12,305 nucleotides of DNA from Armatimonadota bacterium (lineage in GTDB: Bacteria; Armatimonadota; Zipacnadia; Zipacnadales; UBA11051): positions 1 through 12,305 of the forward strand of contig JAUWOG010000020.1 in assembly GCA_030612305.1 (NCBI GenBank), given 5' to 3'. Every line of letters starts with the position of its first letter. Positions within the stretch are counted from its first letter, which is position 1. Shown piece by piece: positions 1 through 6,925 of this stretch. The translations under genes and the position numbers were made by a program. The notes beneath the pieces are model-generated. The model was not told where the DNA came from. It ran no database searches and was given only the letters and a program-made list of their open reading frames with translations.

Positions 1-50
1 AAGGCCACCTTCTCGACCACATTGGGGCTGATAGTGTGCCGCGATTCCAT
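1..50 (-). CDS. pstA: PstA phosphate ABC transporter permease, N-terminal fragment
   Basis: Only the first 16 codons are in the window; the gene continues off the left edge. The start ATG (50-48) shares one base with the TGA stop of pstC (52-50), a TGATG junction typical of translationally coupled pst permeases. The visible peptide begins MESRHTISPNVVEKVA, a short hydrophilic cytoplasmic leader. The identity rests on position directly after pstC in a pst operon, since the leader itself is not diagnostic. PstA would be the second inner-membrane permease of the phosphate importer. pstB and phoU are expected further left but are not visible. Confidence 0.72.
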   Translation of the reverse strand, partial: MESRHTISPNVVEKVA

Positions 51-943
51 CACTTCAGCCTCCCCGCCCGGCGCACCACGACGTCGGCTATCGTGTTCGT
101 GACGAACGCAATGACAAACAGTATCAAGCCCACTGCGAACAGAGCGTGATAGTGCTCGCCGTGGAACGCTGTTTCCCCCATTTCCGCCGCTATCGTCGCA
201 GTCATCGTGCGCACAGGGCGCAGAAATCCCATGAAGCCTTGCGGTATCACTGCGGCATTGCCGGTCACCATCAGTACCGTCATCGTCTCGCCGATTGCCC
301 GGCCCAGGCCCAGCATCATCGCCGCAATGATCCCGGACCGGCCAGCCGGCAGCACCACCCGACATATCGTCTGCCAGCGCGTCGCGCCTAACGCTAGTGA
401 GTTCTCTCGCAACGCCACCGGCACGGAGCGAATCGCGTCCTCCGAAACCGAGACGATGGTCGGCAGTGCCATGAATGCCAGGATCAGCGATCCCAGTGCC
501 GCAAACTGGCTGATTGGCAGGTTCAACACCTCAGCCAGCCACGGACCTATCAGCAGCATCCCCAGGAACCCGAACACCACCGACGGGATCGCCGCCAGCA
601 ACTCCACCGCCGGCTTGAGCACCTCCCGGGCGCGCTTTGGCGCCACCTCCGCGATGAACACGGCGCACGCAAGTCCCAACGGTACCGCCAGCACCATCGC
701 ACCCACGGTGACATACAGCGAGCCCAGCACCAGCGGCAACATGCCGAACTGCGGCGGCTCCGCTGTCGGCGACCAGCGCCTCCCGCCCAGAAGCTCGGAG
801 ACCGAATGTGCTCTCAACGCGGGAAGTGCGTTGTCGAACAGGAACACAAAGATGAGCAGCACAAAAACGATGGCGATGATGCCCGCCATCTGATTCACTC
901 GCTCGATGATCCACTCCCACGCCTCACGTCTCGTCCTCTTCAT
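50..943 (-). CDS. pstC: PstC phosphate ABC transporter permease
   Basis: A 297-aa inner-membrane permease of the high-affinity phosphate importer PstSCAB. A cytoplasmic Arg-rich start is followed by a first membrane helix (about residues 19-36) and a periplasmic loop. The permease core then has helices near 69-98, 112-135, 148-166, 203-227 and 264-290. The ABC-interacting EAA-type loop lies at about 178-204 (ENSLALGATRWQ then VVLPAGRSGI), followed by AIGET at 216-220, a common PstC/PstA signature. The length fits the family. GAGG sits five bases before the ATG. It follows pstS by 96 bases, a gap that contains a strong hairpin, and overlaps pstA by one base, so it is part of the porin-pstS-pstC-pstA operon. 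Confidence 0.95.
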   Translation of the reverse strand: MKRTRREAWEWIIERVNQMAGIIAIVFVLLIFVFLFDNALPALRAHSVSELLGGRRWSPTAEPPQFGMLPLVLGSLYVTVGAMVLAVPLGLACAVFIAEVAPKRAREVLKPAVELLAAIPSVVFGFLGMLLIGPWLAEVLNLPISQFAALGSLILAFMALPTIVSVSEDAIRSVPVALRENSLALGATRWQTICRVVLPAGRSGIIAAMMLGLGRAIGETMTVLMVTGNAAVIPQGFMGFLRPVRTMTATIAAEMGETAFHGEHYHALFAVGLILFVIAFVTNTIADVVVRRAGRLK

Positions 944-987
944 CCCTGCCTCGCAAATCGCTCGTTTCTGTCCGGTGCCGTGCAGGA

Positions 988-1016
988 GGCTCCTCGTGGG
1001 GAGGACACGAGGAGCC
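988..1016 (-). promoter_or_regulatory. pstS-pstC intergenic hairpin
   Basis: A perfect 11-bp inverted repeat (arms 988-998 and 1006-1016, GGCTCCTCGTG/CACGAGGAGCC) with a 7-base loop lies 24 bases after the pstS stop. No T-run follows on the minus strand, so it is not a classic intrinsic terminator. In this position it most likely protects the pstS message from 3' decay or causes partial termination, so that the binding protein is made in excess over the permeases. That role is inferred from other pst operons. Confidence 0.65.
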
Positions 1017-1039
1017 CCATCTCTGCCGGCCGTGAGTGA

Positions 1040-1978
1040 CTAGTCCGCCACCGGCACGAAGCCAAGCTCTGCAACGATGGCCTGACCTGCTGCGCCCTTA
1101 CCCCAGTCCAGATAGTCCTTGACCGCACCAGTCGGCTCGCCGTTGGTGTACATGTACAGCGACCGCGACACCGGATAGCTGCCATCCTTGACTGTCTCGA
1201 CGGTGGCTGCTACGGCCTCATCGCCGCTCATCGGGATCACCTTGACAGCCTTCACCGTATTATCAATGTAACCCAGGCCCACGTAGCCGATCGCGGTCTT
1301 CGTCTGTCCCACCGTCGCCAGCACGGCCTGGTTCGAAGCCTGCTTCAGGGCCTCGGGCGCATAGTCACGCTCCTTGTCCTTCTTGCCCAACGTGACCACC
1401 ATTTCCTTGAACGCCTCGTAGGTGCCCGAAGCCGAGTCGCGGCTGATGATCTGGATTTCCCCGGCTTTCCCGCCGACATCTTTCCAGTCCCGGACATTGC
1501 CGGTGAAGATGTCCGACAACTGCTCCACTGACAGCGCTTCAAGTCCATTGGTCGGATGCACAATCACGGCGATGCCGTCGTAGGCGACTGTGTGCTCGAC
1601 CGCGTTGATGCCGGCCTCTTCGGCCTGTTTCTTCTCCTTGTCCTTCATCCCGCGGGAAGCGTCCGCGATCTCTGCCGTACCTCGGATGAGCGCCTCGATG
1701 CCGGCACCTGAGCCGCCGCCGGATACTGCGATGTTGACCTCCGGGTGGCTCTCGTTGTACTTCTTCCGCCAGGCCTCCGCTATGGGGAGTACCGTAGTCG
1801 AGCCGATCTGCCTGATCTTCTGTGCCGGTGCCGGTGGCATTGGCGGCTCCGGCGGCAGCGGCGTCACCGAAACCGGCCCCGGTTCCATCTGACGTCGTGC
1901 ACAGCCACCGACAACCACAATCATGCCAACTGCCAATACGATGGCCAAAGCCGCGATTACCATTCTCCTGCCTGTCAT
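1040..1978 (-). CDS. pstS: PstS periplasmic phosphate-binding lipoprotein
   Basis: Captures phosphate and delivers it to PstC/PstA. With the ATG at 1978 the protein has 312 residues. It has a lipoprotein signal peptide: RR at 4-5, a hydrophobic stretch at 6-23, and lipobox VGGC with the lipidated Cys at 26. A Pro-rich tether (about 35-51) follows. Phosphate-binding segments typical of PstS are GSTTV (59-63), GGGSGAG (86-92), DASRG (105-109) and SRDSASGTYEAF (178-189). A longer frame opens at a TTG at 1999, but AAGGAG lies upstream of the 1978 ATG (11-base spacing) and the shorter start leaves a normal signal peptide. It lies 65 bases after the porin with no visible terminator, so it is probably co-transcribed from the Pho-box promoter. 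Confidence 0.95.
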   Translation of the reverse strand: MTGRRMVIAALAIVLAVGMIVVVGGCARRQMEPGPVSVTPLPPEPPMPPAPAQKIRQIGSTTVLPIAEAWRKKYNESHPEVNIAVSGGGSGAGIEALIRGTAEIADASRGMKDKEKKQAEEAGINAVEHTVAYDGIAVIVHPTNGLEALSVEQLSDIFTGNVRDWKDVGGKAGEIQIISRDSASGTYEAFKEMVVTLGKKDKERDYAPEALKQASNQAVLATVGQTKTAIGYVGLGYIDNTVKAVKVIPMSGDEAVAATVETVKDGSYPVSRSLYMYTNGEPTGAVKDYLDWGKGAAGQAIVAELGFVPVAD

Positions 1979-2043
1979 CTTTTCATCTTCTCCTTCCAAG
2001 TGTACGTCGCGTCATGCCGTCTGCATGAAACCTCAGCCGTCCC

Positions 2044-3036
2044 TCAGTACTTCACCTGCCATTGCAGCCCCAGCGTCGAGCCGGTAGTACCCTCATCGTC
2101 TATGTCTTCGTACTGCAGCGTGAGCCGCGAGCGCTTGCCGAGTGTCTGAGCCGCGCCCAACGTGTGCCGCTTGTAGTCGGCCGCATCGCCATCATCGTAG
2201 ATATCATAGCGGTAGAACCATGTCGTCTTGCTGTCCTTCGGCGTGTACTCGACCGTGCCGTAGCAGCCATTCACGTCAACTTCCTTCCGGCTGCCGTCGA
2301 AGTACTCGCCCTGGAAGTTGAAGCCCCTGCTCCCGTTGTAGCGCACATGAGCGGCCCACACATCGTCATCGTAATCAAGCGGATCGCCGTTGGCATCAAA
2401 GCCATCGCGCGAAGCCCTCATATAGCTGAGCCCTGCCGCGCCCTTGTTCCGCAGCGGCCACTTCACGCTCGCCACCAACGCCTCCGAATCATCGTGAACA
2501 TCGCCGCCGGTAAACAGCTTCTCGTCCATGCCCTGCAAGTCGTTGGAGTACCCGAGGGTGATATGAGGCGTGTGCTTCGTCTCGTCCGTCGGCTTGTAGA
2601 AGAAGTAAATCCCTGTGTCCTTCTCGCCTGGGAACAGCGAGCGCGTCACCTGCGCCCGCTCGAACGGGAGCCGCTTCGAGCTTGAGTACCCAACGTCTTC
2701 GCCGAACATCATGTCAGAAAAGCCCACTCGCACCTTCCACTCATCTCCGAGCGGGTGCGTGATCGTTGCATCCTTCAGCACAACATCCCCGTCATCGTCG
2801 AGTTTCCCCAGGTCAATCTGCAACTTGATCTCCGTGCCATCTTCATTCACCGGCCCTGCAACCTTCAGCCGCACGCGCCTGAGATCGAAATCGTAGTCGC
2901 TCCCCTCGGTCTCAGTGTCGAGAAAGCGCGCCTGCGTGTAGCCGCTGATCTTGAGGTCCGCACTTACCGCCGGCATTGCGAGCGCACTGCACAGCCCTGC
3001 CAACATCAGAACACACCCGACCATCCATTTGCTCAT
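2044..3036 (-). CDS. Outer-membrane porin, OprO/OprP (phosphate-selective) type
   Basis: A 330-aa beta-barrel protein. A signal peptide covers residues 1-26 (hydrophobic core, cleavage after AVSA). The mature start DLKISGYTQARF and the alternating segment DLRRVRLKVAGPV, then EIKLQIDLGK, are characteristic of Porin_O_P proteins. Many Asp-rich turns and Trp/Tyr-rich strands follow. The last residues (LGLQWQVKY) give a terminal strand ending in an aromatic, as needed for Bam assembly. It is shorter than OprP (about 400 aa). A direct Pho box upstream and pstS immediately downstream support a role in phosphate or polyphosphate passage across the outer membrane. Selectivity itself cannot be read from the sequence. 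An AGAGG element precedes the ATG. Confidence 0.85.
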   Translation of the reverse strand: MSKWMVGCVLMLAGLCSALAMPAVSADLKISGYTQARFLDTETEGSDYDFDLRRVRLKVAGPVNEDGTEIKLQIDLGKLDDDGDVVLKDATITHPLGDEWKVRVGFSDMMFGEDVGYSSSKRLPFERAQVTRSLFPGEKDTGIYFFYKPTDETKHTPHITLGYSNDLQGMDEKLFTGGDVHDDSEALVASVKWPLRNKGAAGLSYMRASRDGFDANGDPLDYDDDVWAAHVRYNGSRGFNFQGEYFDGSRKEVDVNGCYGTVEYTPKDSKTTWFYRYDIYDDGDAADYKRHTLGAAQTLGKRSRLTLQYEDIDDEGTTGSTLGLQWQVKY

Positions 3037-3108
3037 TGCATTCGCCTCTGTACGTCAGTCGTTGTTGCGGTCATGCCTGCGGCTGCGAAATCAGGTCCGT
3101 ATGGGGGC

Positions 3109-3114
3109 AGTATA
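3109..3114 (-). promoter_or_regulatory. -10 element of the Pho-regulated porin-pst promoter
   Basis: TATACT (5/6 to TATAAT) on the minus strand, 9 bases downstream of the last Pho-box hexamer. That is the geometry expected where PhoB/PhoP binding replaces the -35. Transcription would begin near 3102, giving a leader of about 65 bases before the porin ATG at 3036. Confidence 0.6.
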
Positions 3115-3123
3115 TCGGTCGGA

Positions 3124-3162
3124 TGTTAAGCCGCAGTTATGGTCGCATTAAGGTTGTGTTAA
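3124..3162 (-). promoter_or_regulatory. Pho box: four hexamers at 11-bp period
   Basis: On the minus strand four related hexamers start exactly 11 bp apart: TTAACA (3162-3157), TTAATG (3151-3146), ATAACT (3140-3135) and TTAACA (3129-3124). Most are preceded by C. This matches the direct-repeat box of PhoP in Bacillus (TT[ACT]A[CT]A with about 5-bp spacers) and is close to the cyanobacterial SphR box. It lies on one DNA face, upstream of a good -10, in the gap between phoR and the porin. The natural ligand is the phosphorylated response regulator encoded at 5088-5780. Confidence 0.8.
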
Positions 3163-3306
3163 GGAATCGGGCTGCGTCCAGAACGGGAGATCACAACGCC
3201 GGCATGGGGTCAACGGCGACAATCGGGGGGGTATCAACATCTTGCGGAGGCCGGCTTCCGAGGGGCAATACGACATCACGAGGCAGCAACTGGCGCGGCC
3301 GCTTGA

Positions 3307-5091
3307 CTACGTCCGGGAACCGTCGGGGAAGAACACACGGAATGTGGAACCTCTGCCGGGGACGCTGTCCACGGCTACCTGGCCGCCGTGCGCCTCGGCG
3401 ATATGCTTGACGATGGCCAGCCCGAGGCCGGTGCCGCCGGCCGCTCGGTCCCGTGACTTGTCCACTCTATAGAACCGCTCAAAAATGCGGTCAAGGTCAT
3501 CGGCTGCAATGCCGGTGCCCGTATCACTGACAGCAACTTCGTAGCCGCCCGGCACCTTGCTGCCACTCAGCACGACTTCACCATCCGCCGGTGTGTATTT
3601 CACCGCGTTGTCCAGCAGATTCATCAGAACCGTATGCAGGCTGTCGGGGTCGGCATAGACACGGTCGCCCTCCTCGGACTGGCTGCTCACAACCACACCG
3701 TTTGCCGTCGCCGCCGCGCCAATCTGTGACAGTGCCCGGTCGAAGGCCCCCGACACCTCCACCCACTCGGGGCGCAGCAACTCCTGCCCTCGCTCCACAC
3801 GTGTCAGCGTGAGCATGTCGTCGAGGATGTCGCCGAGGCGCCCCACGGTCTCGATGATCCGGTCCACGAACTCCGGCCCCTTCTCGGCATCATCCAGCGC
3901 CCCTCCCTGCAGCGCCTCTGCGAGTGCCTTGATGCCGGCAGTGGGCGTCCGCAGTTCGTGACTCGCGTTGGACACGAAATCCCGCCGCACCTGGTCCGCC
4001 TTCTCCATGTCCGTAACATCGTGCAGCAGCCCGACAGCGCCCATGACAGCCTCTGCGTCCCCAATCAGCGGCGCCGCCACCGCGATGAGAGTTCGTGGCT
4101 CCGGATGCAGCAGGCGTATCTCATCGCGCTGTGCAGTGCCTTGCTCAACCGCCCGTGCCAGCAGACTGCTCAACTGGTAGTTCAGAGATACCGCTTCAGG
4201 CAATTGCCCGGCTACCCGCTCAACCTCCACACCGAACATGTCCCCAAACGTACGGTTCACGAACTGCACGCGCCGCTGCTCATCCACGACAACCACGGCA
4301 TCGGTCATCTGCTCGAGTATCGTGGCATAGTACCTGCTCTCCTTCTCTGAGGCGGCGACCAGGCCGGCGAGACGCTCGACGGTGTTGTTGAAGACCTCTG
4401 CCAGCATCGCGAGTTCCCCGCCCTCTATGCCCTCCGCGCGCACTTCCAGATCACCCGCCCCAACGCGCCGAGCTACGCGGACCAACCGTTGCACCGGCTC
4501 CGTCAGGCTCCCGGCCAGCTTGTGCGACACCAGCCATGCAGCAATCATCGCGACAAGAAATGCTCCTCCCAGCACCGTCCGCAATCTTGCCGCGGCCATG
4601 CTGACAGCCGTCAACGGCATTGCCAGACGGATCACAGCTTTGCCCCGCTTCGTCCCGGCATCGCCTGCGCCCGGCATGGCAACGGCAACATACAGCATAT
4701 CAACCCCGAGTGTATTGCTGCGGTGCGTGGCACTACCCCAGCCCGCTTGGACTGCCTGAATGCGCTCCGGCCTGCTACCGTGGTTCTCCATACTCTCCGG
4801 GTCATGCTGGCTGTCGGCGACCACGGTGCCATCGCCCGCGATCATAGTTACCCGCGCCCCTGCCGCATCGTCGAGTTCCCAGACCAGCCGCTGGAGTTGC
4901 GCGCTCGGTTCCCACGGCGGCTCGGGCAACGTCTTCGCGACCAGTCGTGCTTCAGCAAGCAGACTCTCCCGCACCTGTTGCGTCGTGTGCAGCCCCACAC
5001 TCACATGGAGGTACGCGCCAAGCAGGGAGAACGCAACGGCGACCAGCAGTGTGAAACTGAGAGTGATTTTCCAGCGCAATGACATGGTCAT
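3307..5091 (-). CDS. phoR: PhoR-type phosphate sensor histidine kinase
   Basis: A 594-aa membrane kinase. TM1 is at about 8-30, followed by a periplasmic domain (31-168) and TM2 (about 173-189). HAMP follows at about 190-246 and PAS at about 253-360 (ILEQMTDAVVVVD). HisKA carries the phospho-accepting His378 in SNASHELRTP. The HATPase_c domain has N box Asn491/495, G1 DTGTGI (523-528), F box IFERF (536-540) and G2 GGTGLGL (552-558). All catalytic boxes are intact. The order TM-periplasmic-TM-HAMP-PAS-HisKA fits PhoR, though E. coli PhoR lacks the large periplasmic part. Its ATG overlaps the phoB stop (ATGA, 5088-5091), so the two are translationally coupled. The Pho target operon lies just downstream. 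TAG stop at 3307-3309. Confidence 0.92.
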   Translation of the reverse strand: MTMSLRWKITLSFTLLVAVAFSLLGAYLHVSVGLHTTQQVRESLLAEARLVAKTLPEPPWEPSAQLQRLVWELDDAAGARVTMIAGDGTVVADSQHDPESMENHGSRPERIQAVQAGWGSATHRSNTLGVDMLYVAVAMPGAGDAGTKRGKAVIRLAMPLTAVSMAAARLRTVLGGAFLVAMIAAWLVSHKLAGSLTEPVQRLVRVARRVGAGDLEVRAEGIEGGELAMLAEVFNNTVERLAGLVAASEKESRYYATILEQMTDAVVVVDEQRRVQFVNRTFGDMFGVEVERVAGQLPEAVSLNYQLSSLLARAVEQGTAQRDEIRLLHPEPRTLIAVAAPLIGDAEAVMGAVGLLHDVTDMEKADQVRRDFVSNASHELRTPTAGIKALAEALQGGALDDAEKGPEFVDRIIETVGRLGDILDDMLTLTRVERGQELLRPEWVEVSGAFDRALSQIGAAATANGVVVSSQSEEGDRVYADPDSLHTVLMNLLDNAVKYTPADGEVVLSGSKVPGGYEVAVSDTGTGIAADDLDRIFERFYRVDKSRDRAAGGTGLGLAIVKHIAEAHGGQVAVDSVPGRGSTFRVFFPDGSRT

Positions 5092-5780
5092 TCACCGTCC
5101 ACAAACTTGTAGCCCACGCCGCGAACGGTGACGATCCGCTGCGGGTTCCCCGGGTCGGCCTCGATTTTCTTGCGCAGCCAGCGCACGTGCACATCCACGG
5201 TCCGTTCGTCCACGTACTCGCTCTCGCCCCACACCGCCGCGAGGATCTCCTGACGCGGCCGCACCCGTCCCGCGTGTCTCATCAGATACGCCAGCAGGTC
5301 GAACTCCTTCGGCGATAGCTCAACCGGCCGGCCCGACACCGTTGCCTCATGCTTCTCAGCGTCCAGCACCACCCCGCCCTTCGTCATCGTCCCCTCGATT
5401 TCCTCCGCATCATCGGCCGCTGAGCGCCGCAGCACCGCCCGCACTCGAGCCACCAGCTCCCTCATGCTGAACGGCTTGGTCACATAGTCATCTGCACCCA
5501 TTTCCAGCCCCGCCACACGGTCTGGCTCCTCAGCCCGCGCCGTCAGCATAATCACTGGCACTTCCCGCGTCTTGCGAAATGCCGCAAACAGGTCCCACCC
5601 GCTGACCCGTGGCAGCATCAAATCCAGTATCACCAGGTCCGGACGCCACGACTCGAACTTCTCCAGAGCTGCCTTGCCGTCCGCTGCTATCGCCACCTCG
5701 AAGCCTTCCTGTCCAAGCGTGTACGCAACGCCCTCGGCCACACTCGCCTCGTCCTCTACTATCAGAATCCGTTCCGCCAT
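5088..5780 (-). CDS. phoB: PhoB/PhoP-type OmpR-family response regulator
   Basis: A 230-aa two-domain regulator. The receiver domain (about 4-118) has an acidic pair Glu9/Asp10, phospho-acceptor Asp53 (VILDLMLP), Thr80 and Lys102 (DDYVTKPF). The C-terminal winged helix is at about 132-228, with recognition helix TVDVHVRWLRKKI and terminal VRGVGYKF. Length is standard for the family. It is the first gene of a phoB-phoR operon and the obvious partner of the kinase at 3307-5091. Assignment to phosphate control comes from the adjacent porin-pst operon with a Pho box. The start has only a weak ribosome site: GGAGG lies about 17 bases upstream. No Pho box is visible in the 244 bases before it, so autoregulation is not supported. 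Confidence 0.93.
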   Translation of the reverse strand: MAERILIVEDEASVAEGVAYTLGQEGFEVAIAADGKAALEKFESWRPDLVILDLMLPRVSGWDLFAAFRKTREVPVIMLTARAEEPDRVAGLEMGADDYVTKPFSMRELVARVRAVLRRSAADDAEEIEGTMTKGGVVLDAEKHEATVSGRPVELSPKEFDLLAYLMRHAGRVRPRQEILAAVWGESEYVDERTVDVHVRWLRKKIEADPGNPQRIVTVRGVGYKFVDGE

Positions 5781-6024
5781 TATCTGCGCCAGCTTCCCCT
5801 CCGTTTCTCGCCCGCCACACAGTCTGTGCTTCTCGACGCATACGCTCCACTTGCAGTACGTTTCGCCTCCTCATTCCCTTTCTCCTTGTCTGTGCCTGCC
5901 GTTGCGCTGTCGGCAGCCTGCGCGGGGTGATGTCGGGGGGCGCGAGGCGGGCGGCATCGAGCGCCGCATGGCGGGACGCACCCATCTGTGTCCATGACCT
6001 GAGCGGCATCCGAGGATTCAGTCA

Positions 6025-6828
6025 ATGAAACGCCACCCCTTCAAGCACAATCGCAAAGGCCGGAATCGGTATTCCCTTCAGGCGCTCGCCCATGCTATCA
6101 TCCAAGAGCCCACCGCCCAACGGGTCATCGAACAGGTTCGCGACGAGTTCGACCTGCTCGCTCCCATTGACCGCGCTGACCGCGAGGAGAACCTCGCACA
6201 TGACCGCGACCCTATCCGCGCGCGCGTCGCAGTACTCCTGAGCGAAGCGAAATGGCCTCGAGATGACATTACTGACCTGCTCAACTACGTCTTCCGGCCC
6301 GAACAGATCAGGGCCGATGTCTTCGATTTCCTGTGCGCAGGCGATCATCCTGAGAAAGAGGACCTTGTCACCTTCCACCTGCCATTCCTCTTTGAGGACA
6401 CCGTCGTCATAGCAATTGCTTCCCGCTTTGCCGACATTGGCGTCCTTGCAACCGACTTCAAGCACCAGTTCATGGACGCATTCCCCCCCCAGGGACGACA
6501 ATTCCATCCGCGCAATCCCGAACGTGACCTCTGGATCGTCGCCCGGCACATCGAGATACGTGACACGCTTCCCGACCAACAAGCCGAGATCGCTCGAATG
6601 GCTCAGATCCTCGACACTGACGAAGGTGACCTCACCGAGCGCACCGCGCTTGACGACCTTCTTTGTCAGTTCCAGGAAACGCAATGGGCCCACGAACTCG
6701 CCCGCTACGACCTCGACACGAATGACGGGCGCCGCGCTGCAAAGAATTTCCTCAAGCAGATTCTGCACCGCAACCGTACTCGCTTCAGAGCGATCCTCGA
6801 TGAGGTTGACCACCCCCCCGACGCATAG
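6025..6828 (+). CDS. Uncharacterised 267-aa protein beside a phage-type Rep
   Basis: I do not recognise this family. The protein is soluble, rich in Arg, Asp and Glu, and predicted mostly helical, with no signal peptide or membrane segment. The N-terminus is basic (KRHPFKHNRKGRNR). The central part contains DDITDLLNYVF and LPFLFEDTVVIAIASRF, and the C-terminus is charged (AAKNFLKQILHRNRTRFR). GAGG lies 10 bases before the ATG. Third-position G/C preference and ordinary amino-acid composition support this strand over an equally long antisense frame (6022-6813). It precedes the Rep gene by 97 bases in the same direction and probably belongs to the same element, perhaps as a replication accessory or control protein. 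That is context only. Confidence 0.75.
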   Translation: MKRHPFKHNRKGRNRYSLQALAHAIIQEPTAQRVIEQVRDEFDLLAPIDRADREENLAHDRDPIRARVAVLLSEAKWPRDDITDLLNYVFRPEQIRADVFDFLCAGDHPEKEDLVTFHLPFLFEDTVVIAIASRFADIGVLATDFKHQFMDAFPPQGRQFHPRNPERDLWIVARHIEIRDTLPDQQAEIARMAQILDTDEGDLTERTALDDLLCQFQETQWAHELARYDLDTNDGRRAAKNFLKQILHRNRTRFRAILDEVDHPPDA

Positions 6829-6832
6829 CCGC

Positions 6833-6859
6833 TTACGGACAGAGGCCCCTTATCCGTAA
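6833..6859. repeat. Inverted repeat upstream of rep (first)
   Basis: Arms TTACGGA (6833-6839) and TCCGTAA (6853-6859) form a perfect 7-bp stem with a 13-base loop, five bases after the stop of the 267-aa gene. It may be part of the replication origin of the element or a transcription terminator. No T-run follows. Confidence 0.5.
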
Positions 6860-6884
6860 CCACCCATTTCTCGCCTCCTCTACA

Positions 6885-6901
6885 CTCCGCACACAGCGGA
6901 G
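6885..6901. repeat. Inverted repeat upstream of rep (second)
   Basis: CTCCGC (6885-6890) and GCGGAG (6896-6901) form a perfect 6-bp stem with loop ACACA, 24 bases before the Rep start. Rolling-circle initiators usually nick in or near such hairpins, so this and the inverted repeat at 6833-6859 are origin candidates. They could instead control rep translation. Confidence 0.45.
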
Positions 6902-6925
6902 GTTCGTATTCTGAGGAGGCAAGCG

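Noticed and set aside
5530..5874. Minus-strand frame starting with a good AAGGAG-ATG before phoB
   Set aside because: The 115-codon frame overlaps the phoB start out of frame by about 250 bases and encodes an Arg/Gly-rich sequence typical of frame-shifted reading. At most it hints at a leader peptide, with no further support.
5780..6025. 81-aa minus-strand frame whose TAA overlaps the phoB ATG
   Set aside because: The start would be TTG without a ribosome site, and the composition (Ala/Arg/Pro-rich, no hydrophobic core) looks non-coding.
6022..6813. A 263-aa open frame antisense to the 267-aa gene
   Set aside because: It is a shadow: the plus-strand frame has a ribosome site, typical third-position GC bias and normal composition, while the antisense has a skewed Val/Gly/Leu content and no upstream signal.
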